From positions 1 through 64,000 of the forward strand of contig NZ_BAGJ01000271.1 in assembly GCF_000308775.1 (NCBI RefSeq): a stretch of 64,000 bases of DNA, in the 5' to 3' direction. Source of the DNA: Nocardia testacea NBRC 100365. Lineage in GTDB: Bacteria; Actinomycetota; Actinomycetes; Mycobacteriales; Mycobacteriaceae. The position numbers were made by a program, and so were the translations under genes. Numbering within the stretch: the stretch's first letter is position 1; the number at the start of each line of letters is the position of its first letter. The notes beneath the pieces were generated by a model. The model was given only the letters and a program-made list of their open reading frames with translations, made no database searches and was not told the origin of the DNA. Below are positions 9,113 to 17,708 of this stretch, piece after piece.

Positions 9113-9199
9113 TGCTGCTCCGAATCCTCGCTGCTCCGAATATGCGCTGTCGGTGTCCGCGCCCCCGGTCCGGACCCGGGCGCGGACCTCGGGGCGCCG

Positions 9200-9435
9200 C
9201 TACTCACCGGGCACCGGAAGGTACGGCTCGACGTCCGGCTCTGGACGCACTCCGAAGGAACGCAGGGCCATGGCATCGCGTAGGTGCCCACGGTGAAGAC
9301 TATGTCCATAAACTGCTGCGGGTCGAAGGTTTCCGCCAGTACCCGCCAGGTATCGTCGCCGACCACACCGGCGCGGTGCACTTCGGCGGCGGCCCGCAGC
9401 AGCGCGGCCTCTTCCGGCGGCCGGCCGAAGGGCAG
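9200..9435 (-). pseudogene. Decayed carboxymuconolactone-decarboxylase-family gene fragment
   Basis: Reading minus, one frame gives E-E-A-A-L-L-R-A-A-A-E-V-H, then D-D-T-W-R-V-L-A-E-T-F-D and M-D-I-V-F-T-V-G-T-Y-A-M. After position about 9272 the match continues in the next frame as M-A-L-R-S-F-G-V-R-P-E-P-D-V-E. Together these match the C-terminal half of CMD/AhpD-like proteins. The N-terminal half with the redox Cys-x-x-Cys region is missing, and one base is lacking at the join. Immediately upstream is the end of the aldehyde dehydrogenase gene, so this looks like the leftover tail gene of the catabolic operon. It is unlikely to be functional. Confidence 0.6.
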
Positions 9436-9482
9436 CCAAGGCCCTCGTGAACGCCGGATAGCGGGCCGGCGTGTCGCCCGGC

Positions 9483-10922
9483 CTACGCCTCGGCCGCTTC
9501 CGGCGCGTACCCGAGAATGCCCTTGACCTCCAGGTATTCCTCGAAACCGGCTTCGCCCCATTCACGCCCGTTACCGCTCTTCTTGTAACCGCCGAAGGGC
9601 GCGGCGAAATCGAATCCGCCGTTGATACCGATCGAACCCGCGCGGAGGCGGCGGGCCACCGCGCGGGCCTGTTCCAGATCGCGTCCCGCGACGAATCCGG
9701 CCAGACCGTATTCCGTGTCGTTGGCGATGGCGACGGCGTCGTCGATATCCCGGTAACCGATGATCACCAGAACCGGACCGAAGATCTCCTCGCGGGCGAC
9801 AGTCATCGTATTGGTCACGTCCGCGAACACGGTCGGTTTGACGAAGAAACCCTTCTCCAGGCCGTCGGGCCGGCCGGGACCGCCGGCGACGACGGTCGCC
9901 CCCTCCTCGATCCCCTTCTGGATGAGAGCCTGGATCCGATCCCACTGGGCCCCCGCGACCACCGGGCCGAGCGCGACCTCTCCGGTGGGATCACCGATGG
10001 TGATGCCCTCGACGGCGGCCCGCGCGGCGGCCACGGCTTCGTCCATCCGGCCCGACGGGACCAGCATGCGCGCCGGCGCGCTACAGGTCTGGCCGGAGTT
10101 GCCCATCATATTCGCCACGCCCTGGCCGACATTCACGGCGAAATCCTCGTCGTCGAGGATGATGTTGGGCCCCTTGCCGCCGAGTTCCTGGGTGACCCGC
10201 TTGACGGTCGCGGCGGCATTGCGGGCGATATCGATCCCGGCGCGAGTGGACCCGGTGAAGGAGATCATGTCGACCTCCGGATGCGACGACAGCGGCACGC
10301 CCACGCTCGGCCCGTCACCCTGCACCAGGTTGAACACACCCGCCGGGACCCCGGCCGCGGCCAGTACCTCGGCGAAGATCTGCCCGGTGAACGGGGACCG
10401 TTCGGAGGGTTTGAGCACCATGGTGCAACCCGTGGCCAGGGCGGGGAAGACCTTCACCGCGATCTGGTTCATCGGCCAGTTCCACGGCGTGATCAGTCCG
10501 CAGACTCCGATGGGCTCCTTGACGAAAAGGGTCGCCCCGCGTTGCTCCTCGAAGCGGTAGTTCCGCAGTATCCCGGTCGCGGTTTCGAGATGGCCGGCGG
10601 CGAGATCGACCTGGAATCCGTTGGCCAGCCCCGCCGGTGCGCCCATCTCCTCGGTGAGCGCCGCGGCCAGATCACCGGCGCGCTTCCGGTACTCCGCGCC
10701 GATGGCCCCGAACAGGTCCAACCGCTCGCCGACGGTGCTCGCGGCCCACCCGGGGAACGCAGCGCGGGCCGCTCCGACGGCGGCATCCACATCGGCGGCC
10801 GAGCCGAGCGCGACAGTCCCGCAGACCTCCTCGGTGGCGGGATTGATCACCTCGAAGGTCTGGTCACCGGCCGGGTCGGTCCACCGGCCGTCGATATAGA
10901 ACTTCCGGTATTCGCGCATCAC
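9483..10922 (-). CDS. NAD(P)-dependent aldehyde dehydrogenase
   Basis: 479 aa, full length for the ALDH superfamily. Visible: PWNWPMNQ near the cofactor site, K-P-S-E-R-S, the Rossmann turn FTGSTRAG, general base Glu246 in Q-E-L-G-G-K and catalytic Cys280 in G-Q-T-C-S-A-P. It ends with P-F-G-G-Y-K-x-S-G and E-Y-L-E-V-K. It oxidises an aldehyde to the acid. The start ATG 10922 overlaps the stop of the ThDP enzyme gene, so its likely substrate is the aldehyde released by that decarboxylase/lyase-type enzyme (inference). It is the last intact gene of the seven-gene operon. Resembles the ALDH family used for bulky cyclic or branched aldehydes, but specificity cannot be read. Confidence 0.85.
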   Translation of the reverse strand: MMREYRKFYIDGRWTDPAGDQTFEVINPATEEVCGTVALGSAADVDAAVGAARAAFPGWAASTVGERLDLFGAIGAEYRKRAGDLAAALTEEMGAPAGLANGFQVDLAAGHLETATGILRNYRFEEQRGATLFVKEPIGVCGLITPWNWPMNQIAVKVFPALATGCTMVLKPSERSPFTGQIFAEVLAAAGVPAGVFNLVQGDGPSVGVPLSSHPEVDMISFTGSTRAGIDIARNAAATVKRVTQELGGKGPNIILDDEDFAVNVGQGVANMMGNSGQTCSAPARMLVPSGRMDEAVAAARAAVEGITIGDPTGEVALGPVVAGAQWDRIQALIQKGIEEGATVVAGGPGRPDGLEKGFFVKPTVFADVTNTMTVAREEIFGPVLVIIGYRDIDDAVAIANDTEYGLAGFVAGRDLEQARAVARRLRAGSIGINGGFDFAAPFGGYKKSGNGREWGEAGFEEYLEVKGILGYAPEAAEA

Positions 10923-12625
10923 TGCATCCCTTCCGCGTACCAGGTGCGGAACTCGTCGTAGCTGGGCATCTCCTCGGAGTTCGCCTTCGGGTCCACGGCG
11001 ACGTGGATGACGCCGGGCCTACCGGCGGCGAAGGCGCGTTTGATGGCGGGGGCGATATCGGCGTCGGATTCGACGTATTCGCCGTAGCAGCCGAAGCCCT
11101 CCGCGACCTTGTCCAGCCGTGTGTCCTTGCTCCAGTGGACGGCGGTTTCCCGGGAGCCGTGACCGAAGGTGCGCTTGTAGACGCCGACCTCGAGGCCCCA
11201 CGCGTAGTCCACGGCGACCACGCAGACCAGCGGCAGATTCAGCCGCGCCGCGGTTTCCAGCTCCGCGATCTGGAACTGGAACGAGGAGTCACCGGTGAGC
11301 AGCAATACCGGACGCTTCCCGCCGTCGGCGACCGAAGCACCCACCGCGTAGGGCAGGCCGGTGCCGAGGTGGCCGAAGTTCTGGTTCCAGATCACGTCGT
11401 GGGGTTTGCACTGGGTGTAGGTCCAGCCGAAGATCGTGGTGGCGCCGCCGTCACGGACCAGGATCCCGTCGGCCGGGAAATCCTTGGTGGCCTCCACGAC
11501 CAGCCGGGCGGGGTGTACGGGAGTACCGCCGGTGGGCGCGTTCTCGGCGAGTTCGGCGAGCCGGGAGGCATCCTGTTCGATCCACCGCGCGAGTTCGGGG
11601 GTCGGGGGGCGCGGGGTGTCCTTCAGGGCCGCGGTGAGTTGCGGGACGATGGCGCGCAGATCACCGACCAGCGGTACGTCGATCGGCCGGTTGACGCCGA
11701 TGGCGGCGGGGTCCTGTTCGATCAGCACCCATGTGCGATCGGCTTCGCCGGCGACCCAGTGCCGGCCGCGGCCGTAGTGCACGGGTTCGCCGAGTTCGGT
11801 GCCGATGGCCAGGCACAGATCCGAATTGACCACCGCGTCCACCGCCGACGGGGAGAACCCGTACGGGAAGGTGCGGTCCTCGAGACCTTCGATGAACGAG
11901 GTGCCGCCGGAGGTCTGGATCACCGGGCCGGCCACGAGATCGGCCAGCGCCTGCACCGCGGCAGCCGCGCGCGCGGTGTGCACGCCGTGGCCCACGAGCA
12001 GGATCGGCTGTTTCGCCTGGCGGATGAGGTCGGCGGCCGCGTCGATCTTGTCCTGGCCCGCGGTCTGCCCGACCAGCCGGTACCGCTCGGGCGGGAGCGG
12101 CGGGGAGACCTCGAGCTCCTCCTGGATGATATGAGCCGGGTATTCGATGTACACGGGGCCGGGCGTGCCGGACAGCGCCTTGCGCAGGCCCTCGCGGATG
12201 ATCTCGTCGGTCTGATCGGCGTATTCGATACTCGCCGCGTATTTCACCGACGGCTCGAACAGGCCGGACTGTTTCACGAACTGGATCCGGCCCCGGCGCA
12301 CCCGCTGTTCGGTGATCCGGGCACGCTGACCGCCCAGGAAGATCACCGGTGAGTTCTCCACCTTCGCGCACATCATGGCGCCGGCCATATTCGCCACCCC
12401 GGGACCGAGAGTGCCGATGCAGACGGCGGCCCTTCCGGTCATCCGGGAGACGGCCTCGGCCATGAACCCGGCGGATTCCTCGTGGTGCGGGGCCACCACA
12501 TTCCAGCCCCGTTCGTCGGCGAGGTGGAACAGGTGCACGAAATTCGGGTCCGGGATACCGAAGATGGTGTCGATACCCTCGGCCTCGAAGAGATCCAGAA
12601 TCCGTTCGTAGACTTTGACCGTCAT
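10919..12625 (-). CDS. Thiamine-diphosphate enzyme, acetolactate synthase / benzoylformate decarboxylase-like
   Basis: 568 aa from ATG 12625; an upstream GTG at 12631 is too close to the GGAGG. The three ThDP domains are in order: N-terminal Pyr domain with catalytic Glu49 (H-H-E-E-S-A-G), central domain about residues 195-330, C-terminal PP domain with the cofactor motif G-D-S-S-F-Q-F-Q. The usual G-D-G is G-D-S, and the usual N-N at the end of the motif reads V-D, so the metal site is atypical. It probably cleaves or decarboxylates a 2-oxo acid or 2-hydroxyacyl-CoA, passing an aldehyde to the next gene. Its start lies just after the SDR stop and its stop overlaps the ALDH start. 2-hydroxyacyl-CoA lyase or oxalyl-CoA-decarboxylase-like chemistry is also possible. 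Confidence 0.75.
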   Translation of the reverse strand: MTVKVYERILDLFEAEGIDTIFGIPDPNFVHLFHLADERGWNVVAPHHEESAGFMAEAVSRMTGRAAVCIGTLGPGVANMAGAMMCAKVENSPVIFLGGQRARITEQRVRRGRIQFVKQSGLFEPSVKYAASIEYADQTDEIIREGLRKALSGTPGPVYIEYPAHIIQEELEVSPPLPPERYRLVGQTAGQDKIDAAADLIRQAKQPILLVGHGVHTARAAAAVQALADLVAGPVIQTSGGTSFIEGLEDRTFPYGFSPSAVDAVVNSDLCLAIGTELGEPVHYGRGRHWVAGEADRTWVLIEQDPAAIGVNRPIDVPLVGDLRAIVPQLTAALKDTPRPPTPELARWIEQDASRLAELAENAPTGGTPVHPARLVVEATKDFPADGILVRDGGATTIFGWTYTQCKPHDVIWNQNFGHLGTGLPYAVGASVADGGKRPVLLLTGDSSFQFQIAELETAARLNLPLVCVVAVDYAWGLEVGVYKRTFGHGSRETAVHWSKDTRLDKVAEGFGCYGEYVESDADIAPAIKRAFAAGRPGVIHVAVDPKANSEEMPSYDEFRTWYAEGMQ

Positions 12626-12627
12626 AC

Positions 12628-13575
12628 TCACTTACCTCCCATGGCCATTGCGAAGCTCCGGCCGATATGGTCGCTGTGGGCCGAGGGCACGACCGGCAAC
12701 AGCCACGAATCCGCCGTATCGCGTATTTCGCCGATCCGGGCCCCGACGTCCTCGATGGTCCATTCCGGCTGGTACACACCCGGGGTCTCCGCGATATATG
12801 CCCGCGCCACCCGGCCCGCCAGTGCCACCAGCATTTCCCCACTGATCGAACAGGATTCGTGGGCCAGCCAGCCCACGGCGGGGGCCACCAGCTCCGGTTC
12901 CATCGGCGGATATTTCGATGTGTCGAGGCCGTCGGCGAGCCGGGTGACCGCCGCGGGCACGATCACATTGGATTTCACATCGAATTCGGCGCCCTCGAGC
13001 GCCACCACGTTGGACAGTCCGATCACGCCTGCCTTGGCAACGGCGTAGTTGGCGACATTCCGATTGCCGTACAGGCCTCCGATGGAAGAGGTCAGTACGA
13101 CCCGTCCGTACCCGGCCTCCCGCATCACCGGGAACGCCGCGCGCACGACATGGAACGCACCGCGCAGGTGCACGTCCAGGACGGAATCGAAATCCTCGTA
13201 GGTCATTTCGGTCAGCGGCGCGTAGCGCACATTGCCCGCGTTGTGCACGACCACATCGATCCGGCCGTAGGCGTCGAGCGCGGTATCCACGATCGACCGG
13301 CCGCCGTCCGCGGTGGCCACCGAATCGGCATTGGCCACCGCCTGCCCGCCGGCGGCCACGATCTCCTCGGCCACCGACCCAGCGACCCCGATATCGCTGT
13401 CACCGCCCGGAATACCGCCGCCCACATCATTCACCACGACGCGGGCGCCCCGGGCGGCCAGCAGCAGGGCATACGCCCGGCCCAGACCGCGCCCCGCCCC
13501 GGTCACCACCGCGACCCGTCCGTCGAACCGGTTCTCCGGCAACGCTTCTCCCAATTTCTCGCCGCCGTTCGTCAT
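12628..13575 (-). CDS. SDR oxidoreductase, MFE-2/HSD17B4-like 3-hydroxyacyl-CoA dehydrogenase type
   Basis: 315 aa from ATG 13575, which overlaps the BVMO stop (ATGA). Rossmann motif V-T-G-A-G-R-G-L-G-R-A-Y, then V-V-N-D-V-G-G-G (the Asp after beta-2 indicates NAD), N-A-G-N, catalytic Ser in S-S-I-G-G and Tyr-Lys in Y-A-V-A-K. The V-V-N-D-V-G signature and the long C-terminal section (about 70 residues past the SDR core) resemble peroxisomal multifunctional-enzyme type dehydrogenases that oxidise 3-hydroxyacyl-CoA. In this operon it could oxidise either a hydroxyacyl-CoA or the alcohol produced by lactone opening. Translationally coupled to both neighbours. Confidence 0.8.
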   Translation of the reverse strand: MTNGGEKLGEALPENRFDGRVAVVTGAGRGLGRAYALLLAARGARVVVNDVGGGIPGGDSDIGVAGSVAEEIVAAGGQAVANADSVATADGGRSIVDTALDAYGRIDVVVHNAGNVRYAPLTEMTYEDFDSVLDVHLRGAFHVVRAAFPVMREAGYGRVVLTSSIGGLYGNRNVANYAVAKAGVIGLSNVVALEGAEFDVKSNVIVPAAVTRLADGLDTSKYPPMEPELVAPAVGWLAHESCSISGEMLVALAGRVARAYIAETPGVYQPEWTIEDVGARIGEIRDTADSWLLPVVPSAHSDHIGRSFAMAMGGK

Positions 13576-15395
13576 TCGCCGAGCGCCAGCCCCTCCAGCC
13601 GGCCGGTTTCGCGCCAGCTCTGCAGGATGTCCTCGAGCGCGTAGAAACCCGGCCAGTACGGTTCGCCGAGATGCGAGCGGATGTTCTGCTCGCCCTCGTT
13701 GTTGTAGTAACCGGGAGTGCATTCGCGCTGGAAGTTGCTGTTGTCCACGGCGGTCTCCCGGATGGTGGCGCACCAGCCGGCCACCGCCTCGGCGGTCGGT
13801 TCCACCGTGCGCGCGCCCCGGTCCAATGCCTCACCGATGATGTAGGCGGCGTGGGTGGCCTGCTGATCGAACATATCGGTGGTGCTCGCGGTGACTCCGC
13901 CCTGGATGAACCCGGTGAAGAAGATGTTCGGGAAACCGTTGCTGGTGAGCCCGTGCAGCGTCCGGTAGCCCTGCGCCCAGTGGTCGTAGAGCGAGAGCCC
14001 ATCGCGCCCGGCGAAGGGATGGATACCGTAGCGGCGATCGAGTTCGGTGGTGATCTCGAAACCGCTGGCGAAGACGATGCAGTCCACCTCGTGCTCCACC
14101 CCGGCGGCGACGATCCCCTTCGCGGTGATCCGCTCGACGCCCTTGGTCGCCGAGACATCGACCAGCGTCACATTGTCGCGGTTGAAGGTGGGCAGGTATT
14201 CGTCGTTGAAACACGGTCGTTTGCACAGGAATCGGTAATACGGTTTGAGCGCCGCGGCGGTCGCGGGATCGGTGACGATCTCGTCCACCCGCTGCCGGAC
14301 CCGTTCCATCGCCCGGTAGTCCTGGTGCTCGCGGATCTCGACGAATTTCTCCGGGGTGAGCTCCGCCCATAGGTGGTTCTCGTCCAGATAGGCCTGCACA
14401 TTGCGGCTGACCTCGGTCCATCCGTCGCACACCAGATCCGGCTGGCCGGGTGCGAACGCCTCGAACGCTGCGGTGTGGAAATTGCGGCGGCGCTGCAACT
14501 GCCAGCCCGGTTGCAGCGATCTCACCCATTCCGGATCGGTGGGGACGTTACCGCGCTCGTTGATATAGGACGGGGTGCGCTGGAAGACATAGAGATGTTC
14601 GGCCGAACGGGCGATGTGCGGAATCACCTGGATTCCGCTGGCCCCGGTCCCGATCACCGCGACCTTCTTGTCCTCGAGACCGGTGAGCCCGCCGCGCATA
14701 TCGCCGCCGGTGTAGGCGTAGTCCCAGCGTGCGGAGTGGAACATATGGCCGGTGAAATCGTTCAGCCCCGGGATACCCGGCAGTTTCGGCTTGTTGAACG
14801 GTCCCTGCGCCATCACCACGAAACGGGCGCGGATATCGTCGTCCCGATTGGTACCGATCCGCCACCGCTGGATGGCCTCGTCCCATGCCAGGGATTTCAC
14901 CATCGTGGAGAAGACGGCCTTCTCGTACAGCCCGAAATGTTTGCCGATCCGCTGCGCGTGCTCGAAACATTCGTCGCCGTAGGCATATTTCTGGGTCGGG
15001 ATGTACCCGGTCTCCTCCAAGAGCGGCAGATAACAGTATGCGTCGGAATCGCATTGGATGCCCGGGTACCGGTTCCAGTACCAGGCGCCACCGAAATCGC
15101 CGGCGAGTTCGATGATCCGGAAATCCTCCACCCCGGCCTGGGTCAGGCGCGCGCCCGCGGTGAGTCCGGCCCAGCCGCCGCCGAGCACCGCGACATCGAT
15201 CTCCTCCGTCAGCGGTTCCCGCGGCGTCACGGGGGTGTAGGGGTCGTCTTCGAAGAAGTCGGTGAATCCGTCCTCGGTCACCACGTACTGCTTCTGTCCC
15301 TCGGGCCGCAGCCGCTTATCGCGTTCGGCCAGGTACTTGGCCCGCAGTGCGGCATGGTCGATCTCGGGGGTCTGCGTGGGTGCGCAGTTGTTCAT
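13572..15395 (-). CDS. Baeyer-Villiger monooxygenase (FAD/NADPH)
   Basis: 607 aa. Two nucleotide-binding motifs: V-L-G-G-G-W-A-G (about residue 71) and V-I-G-T-G-A-S-G-I (about 250). The diagnostic type I BVMO fingerprint F-T-G-H-M-F-H-S-A-R-W-D lies between them, and the D-S-D-A-Y active-site stretch is present. The N-terminal extension of about 60 residues before the FAD motif is longer than in cyclohexanone monooxygenase and resembles the extended steroid/acetone-type enzymes. It inserts oxygen into a ketone to give an ester or lactone, in the cytosol. RBS GAGGAAT precedes ATG 15395. Position between a Rieske oxygenase and an SDR, with a lactonase-like gene at the operon head, supports ketone-to-lactone conversion of a cyclic substrate (inference). 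Confidence 0.9.
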   Translation of the reverse strand: MNNCAPTQTPEIDHAALRAKYLAERDKRLRPEGQKQYVVTEDGFTDFFEDDPYTPVTPREPLTEEIDVAVLGGGWAGLTAGARLTQAGVEDFRIIELAGDFGGAWYWNRYPGIQCDSDAYCYLPLLEETGYIPTQKYAYGDECFEHAQRIGKHFGLYEKAVFSTMVKSLAWDEAIQRWRIGTNRDDDIRARFVVMAQGPFNKPKLPGIPGLNDFTGHMFHSARWDYAYTGGDMRGGLTGLEDKKVAVIGTGASGIQVIPHIARSAEHLYVFQRTPSYINERGNVPTDPEWVRSLQPGWQLQRRRNFHTAAFEAFAPGQPDLVCDGWTEVSRNVQAYLDENHLWAELTPEKFVEIREHQDYRAMERVRQRVDEIVTDPATAAALKPYYRFLCKRPCFNDEYLPTFNRDNVTLVDVSATKGVERITAKGIVAAGVEHEVDCIVFASGFEITTELDRRYGIHPFAGRDGLSLYDHWAQGYRTLHGLTSNGFPNIFFTGFIQGGVTASTTDMFDQQATHAAYIIGEALDRGARTVEPTAEAVAGWCATIRETAVDNSNFQRECTPGYYNNEGEQNIRSHLGEPYWPGFYALEDILQSWRETGRLEGLALGE

Positions 15396-15437
15396 TCGGA
15401 TTCCTCGATGGGGTGGATCGGGCCGGCGGCGCCGGGG

Positions 15438-16811
15438 TCAGGTGAGGTCACGCGGTGCGCCGGTGCCCATGTACTTCGCGAGATTGTGGTGCAGGTTGAC
15501 GACACTGCGCTCGCGATACGGATTCGGTTTCGGGCCGGAGAAGCCCAGCGTCTTCATGCCCTGCTGGACCGCGGCCATATTGTCGAAGTCCTGCGGGAGG
15601 ACGGTGCGCCAGCCCGGATCGTCCTGGGGGGTGTGCACCCATTCCGTCTCCGGCGCTTCGCCTTCGGGAAACAGCTCGTAGACCGCGGCCTCGAAAATAC
15701 ATTTATCGGGGTCGTAACCGTAGGGGCGGGCGCTGTAGCAGAGCATATTGTTCACCGCGTGCCCGATCTGGAAGTTCGGGAAGATCTGCCACGCGGTACC
15801 GGCCGCCGCGACATCGGCCGGGGTGACGGTCGGCCAGAAGACACCGCGCTTCTCGTCGGCGGCGCGGGCCGAGGCCAGCCAGTGCGCCATCACCTCCGGC
15901 GCCGGGGTGCCCTCGGGCAGTTCCTCGGTGAGCCGCCGCGCCGCCTCGACCATGGTCCAGGTGGTGTTGGTGTTGGCGTTCTCCCAGGTGAAGTTCTGCA
16001 GTTCGATGGTGGATTTGCGGGCGTCGGGCCCGTGCCCCAGGCGGATCTTGCCCTGACTCTCCTCTTGGCCCTTGGGCGCGTCGTAGCCGATATTGCTGTG
16101 TTTGCCCTGTGCCCGCGCCCAGCCCAGGAACATGCCGAAGTTCATGAACTCCGGATGGGTGTAGGGCACGTGGTAGGTCTCCATGAAGGCCTCCAGCGCG
16201 ACCTTCCAGTTGCAGTCGAACACCAGCCAGCGCCGCCACCGGTAGCGCATGTTCTGCAAGTGGAACGGATCGAGCAGGGTCGCGGCCGGTTCCAGGTACT
16301 CCAGCAGCGTTTCCGCCGGGTTCGGATCCAGGTTGATCCAGAGCCAGCCGCCCCAGGTGTCGACGTGCACGTCGACGAGGCCGTCGTTGCGTTCGGTCAG
16401 GCCGCAGGGCCAGTCCGCGCGTTCGGGCACGAAGGTGTTGCGGCCCTCGAGGTCGTAGCGCCAGCCGTGGAATCCGCAGACGAACTGCTTCTTGCGACCC
16501 TTGGCGTTGCGCTCACCCGCCGGTGTGTCCACCAGGCGGCGGCCGCGGTGCGCGCACACATTGTGATAGGCGCGGATGGTGTCCTCGGCGGTGCGCACGA
16601 CGATGATCGAGTCGTCGAGGATCTCGTAGGTCAGGTAATCGCCGACCTTCGGGATCTCCTCGACCCGCCCCACCTGCTGCCATACCTTGCGCCACAGTTT
16701 GTCGCGCTCGTCCTTCACATAGTCGGGGCTGAGGTAGGCCTCCACTCCGATCGTCATCGGCGTGGACAGCGGTTCGGCGTTCGCGGCGATATCGTCGACG
16801 GTCTCACTCAT
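15438..16811 (-). CDS. Rieske non-heme iron oxygenase, alpha subunit
   Basis: 457 aa from ATG 16811 with GGGAGA 6 nt upstream; a GTG-like extension further up is not needed. The Rieske [2Fe-2S] ligands are Cys86-x-His88 and Cys112-x2-His115. The mononuclear iron ligands begin with His214 and His219 (E-T-Y-H-V-P-Y-T-H). The protein belongs to the aromatic-ring-hydroxylating / steroid-oxygenase-like group with a long catalytic domain. It needs an external ferredoxin and reductase, and none is encoded in this operon. Downstream BVMO and upstream SDR suggest it makes a hydroxyl that the SDR oxidises to the BVMO ketone substrate (inference). 42 nt separate it from the BVMO start. Confidence 0.9.
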   Translation of the reverse strand: MSETVDDIAANAEPLSTPMTIGVEAYLSPDYVKDERDKLWRKVWQQVGRVEEIPKVGDYLTYEILDDSIIVVRTAEDTIRAYHNVCAHRGRRLVDTPAGERNAKGRKKQFVCGFHGWRYDLEGRNTFVPERADWPCGLTERNDGLVDVHVDTWGGWLWINLDPNPAETLLEYLEPAATLLDPFHLQNMRYRWRRWLVFDCNWKVALEAFMETYHVPYTHPEFMNFGMFLGWARAQGKHSNIGYDAPKGQEESQGKIRLGHGPDARKSTIELQNFTWENANTNTTWTMVEAARRLTEELPEGTPAPEVMAHWLASARAADEKRGVFWPTVTPADVAAAGTAWQIFPNFQIGHAVNNMLCYSARPYGYDPDKCIFEAAVYELFPEGEAPETEWVHTPQDDPGWRTVLPQDFDNMAAVQQGMKTLGFSGPKPNPYRERSVVNLHHNLAKYMGTGAPRDLT

Positions 16812-16856
16812 GGTGTTCTCCCACCCCGGGTCCGGGGACAGTCGGTGCATTCGGTA

Positions 16857-17701
16857 TCAGCTGGTGATCGCGGCGCGGAAACCCTCGTCCTTCAGGAAAA
16901 GCGAGGTGTTGTCGGCGCCGAGATGGGTCCATTTGAGGTTCAGTCCGCCGTCGACCAGCAGCGTCTGCCCGGTGATGTAGGACGACAGCCGTGACAGCAG
17001 GAACAGCACGGCGCCGGCCTGCTCCTCGGGACGCCCGCGCCGCCCCATGGCGATCGCGGTCCGGTCGCGCCGGGGATCCTCGTCCACGTAGGTGCCCGAG
17101 GCCGGGGTCTCGGTGACACCGGGGGCGATCGCGTTCACCCGGATATCGCGCAGCGCCAGCTCGACCGCCAGCGTCCGGGTGGCCGCCACCAGCGCCGCCT
17201 TGGCGGTGCCGTAGGCGATATGGAAGGGGCGGTGTTCATCCCGCTGATGGACGACAGCGAGACGATCGACCCCGGCCGGCCGGCTCCGCCGATCTCCGCG
17301 GCCACGGCCTGGCTCATGAAGAACATGGATTCGAGGTTCTGCTCGAACAGCGACCGCCAGTCCGCGCGCGTCACGCGGGTGGCGGGCATCCAGGTGGCGG
17401 GCGCGGCGCCTCCGGCGATGTTCACCAGACCGTAGAGGTCTCCCTCGGCGCGGCGGGCCGCTTCCAGGACGGTGGCAACTCCTTGGTCGGTACCGGCGTC
17501 GGCCCGCACCGGAATCACCTTCAGCCCCTCCTCCGCAAGCGGTTCCACATGCTTCGCCAGGTTCTCCGCGCCGCGGCTCACCCCCAGCACGGTGGCTCCG
17601 GCTTCGGCGACCAGCCTGGTCACCGCGGTCCCGATCCCGCCGCCGCCCGCACCGGACACGATCACCACACGTCCGCCGAGGCCGAAGAAGTCGGTCGTCA
17701 T
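16857..17701 (-). pseudogene. SDR oxidoreductase with one-base frameshift
   Basis: ATG 17701 has a GGTGAG RBS and begins a clean SDR: V-S-G-A-G-G-G-G-I-G-T-A, N-I-A-G-G-A, active-site Ser in S-L-S-S-I-S-G. At the GGGG run 17226-17229 (plus strand) the frame is lost. The alternative frame continues exactly as expected with the catalytic Y-G-T-A-K, V-N-A-I-A-P-G and the C-terminal S-S-Y-I-T-G-Q-T-L-L-V-D-G-G. Restoring one C (minus strand) would rejoin them into a protein of about 280 aa. Either a base-call/homopolymer error or a recent inactivation. If intact, it would oxidise the alcohol made by the adjacent Rieske oxygenase (inference). The start lies 8 nt from the lactonase stop. Confidence 0.75.
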
Positions 17702-17708
17702 GGATTTC

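Noticed and set aside
14373-16994. 873-residue open frame antisense to BVMO and Rieske genes
   Set aside because: Spans two well-supported genes on the other strand and has no recognisable domain.
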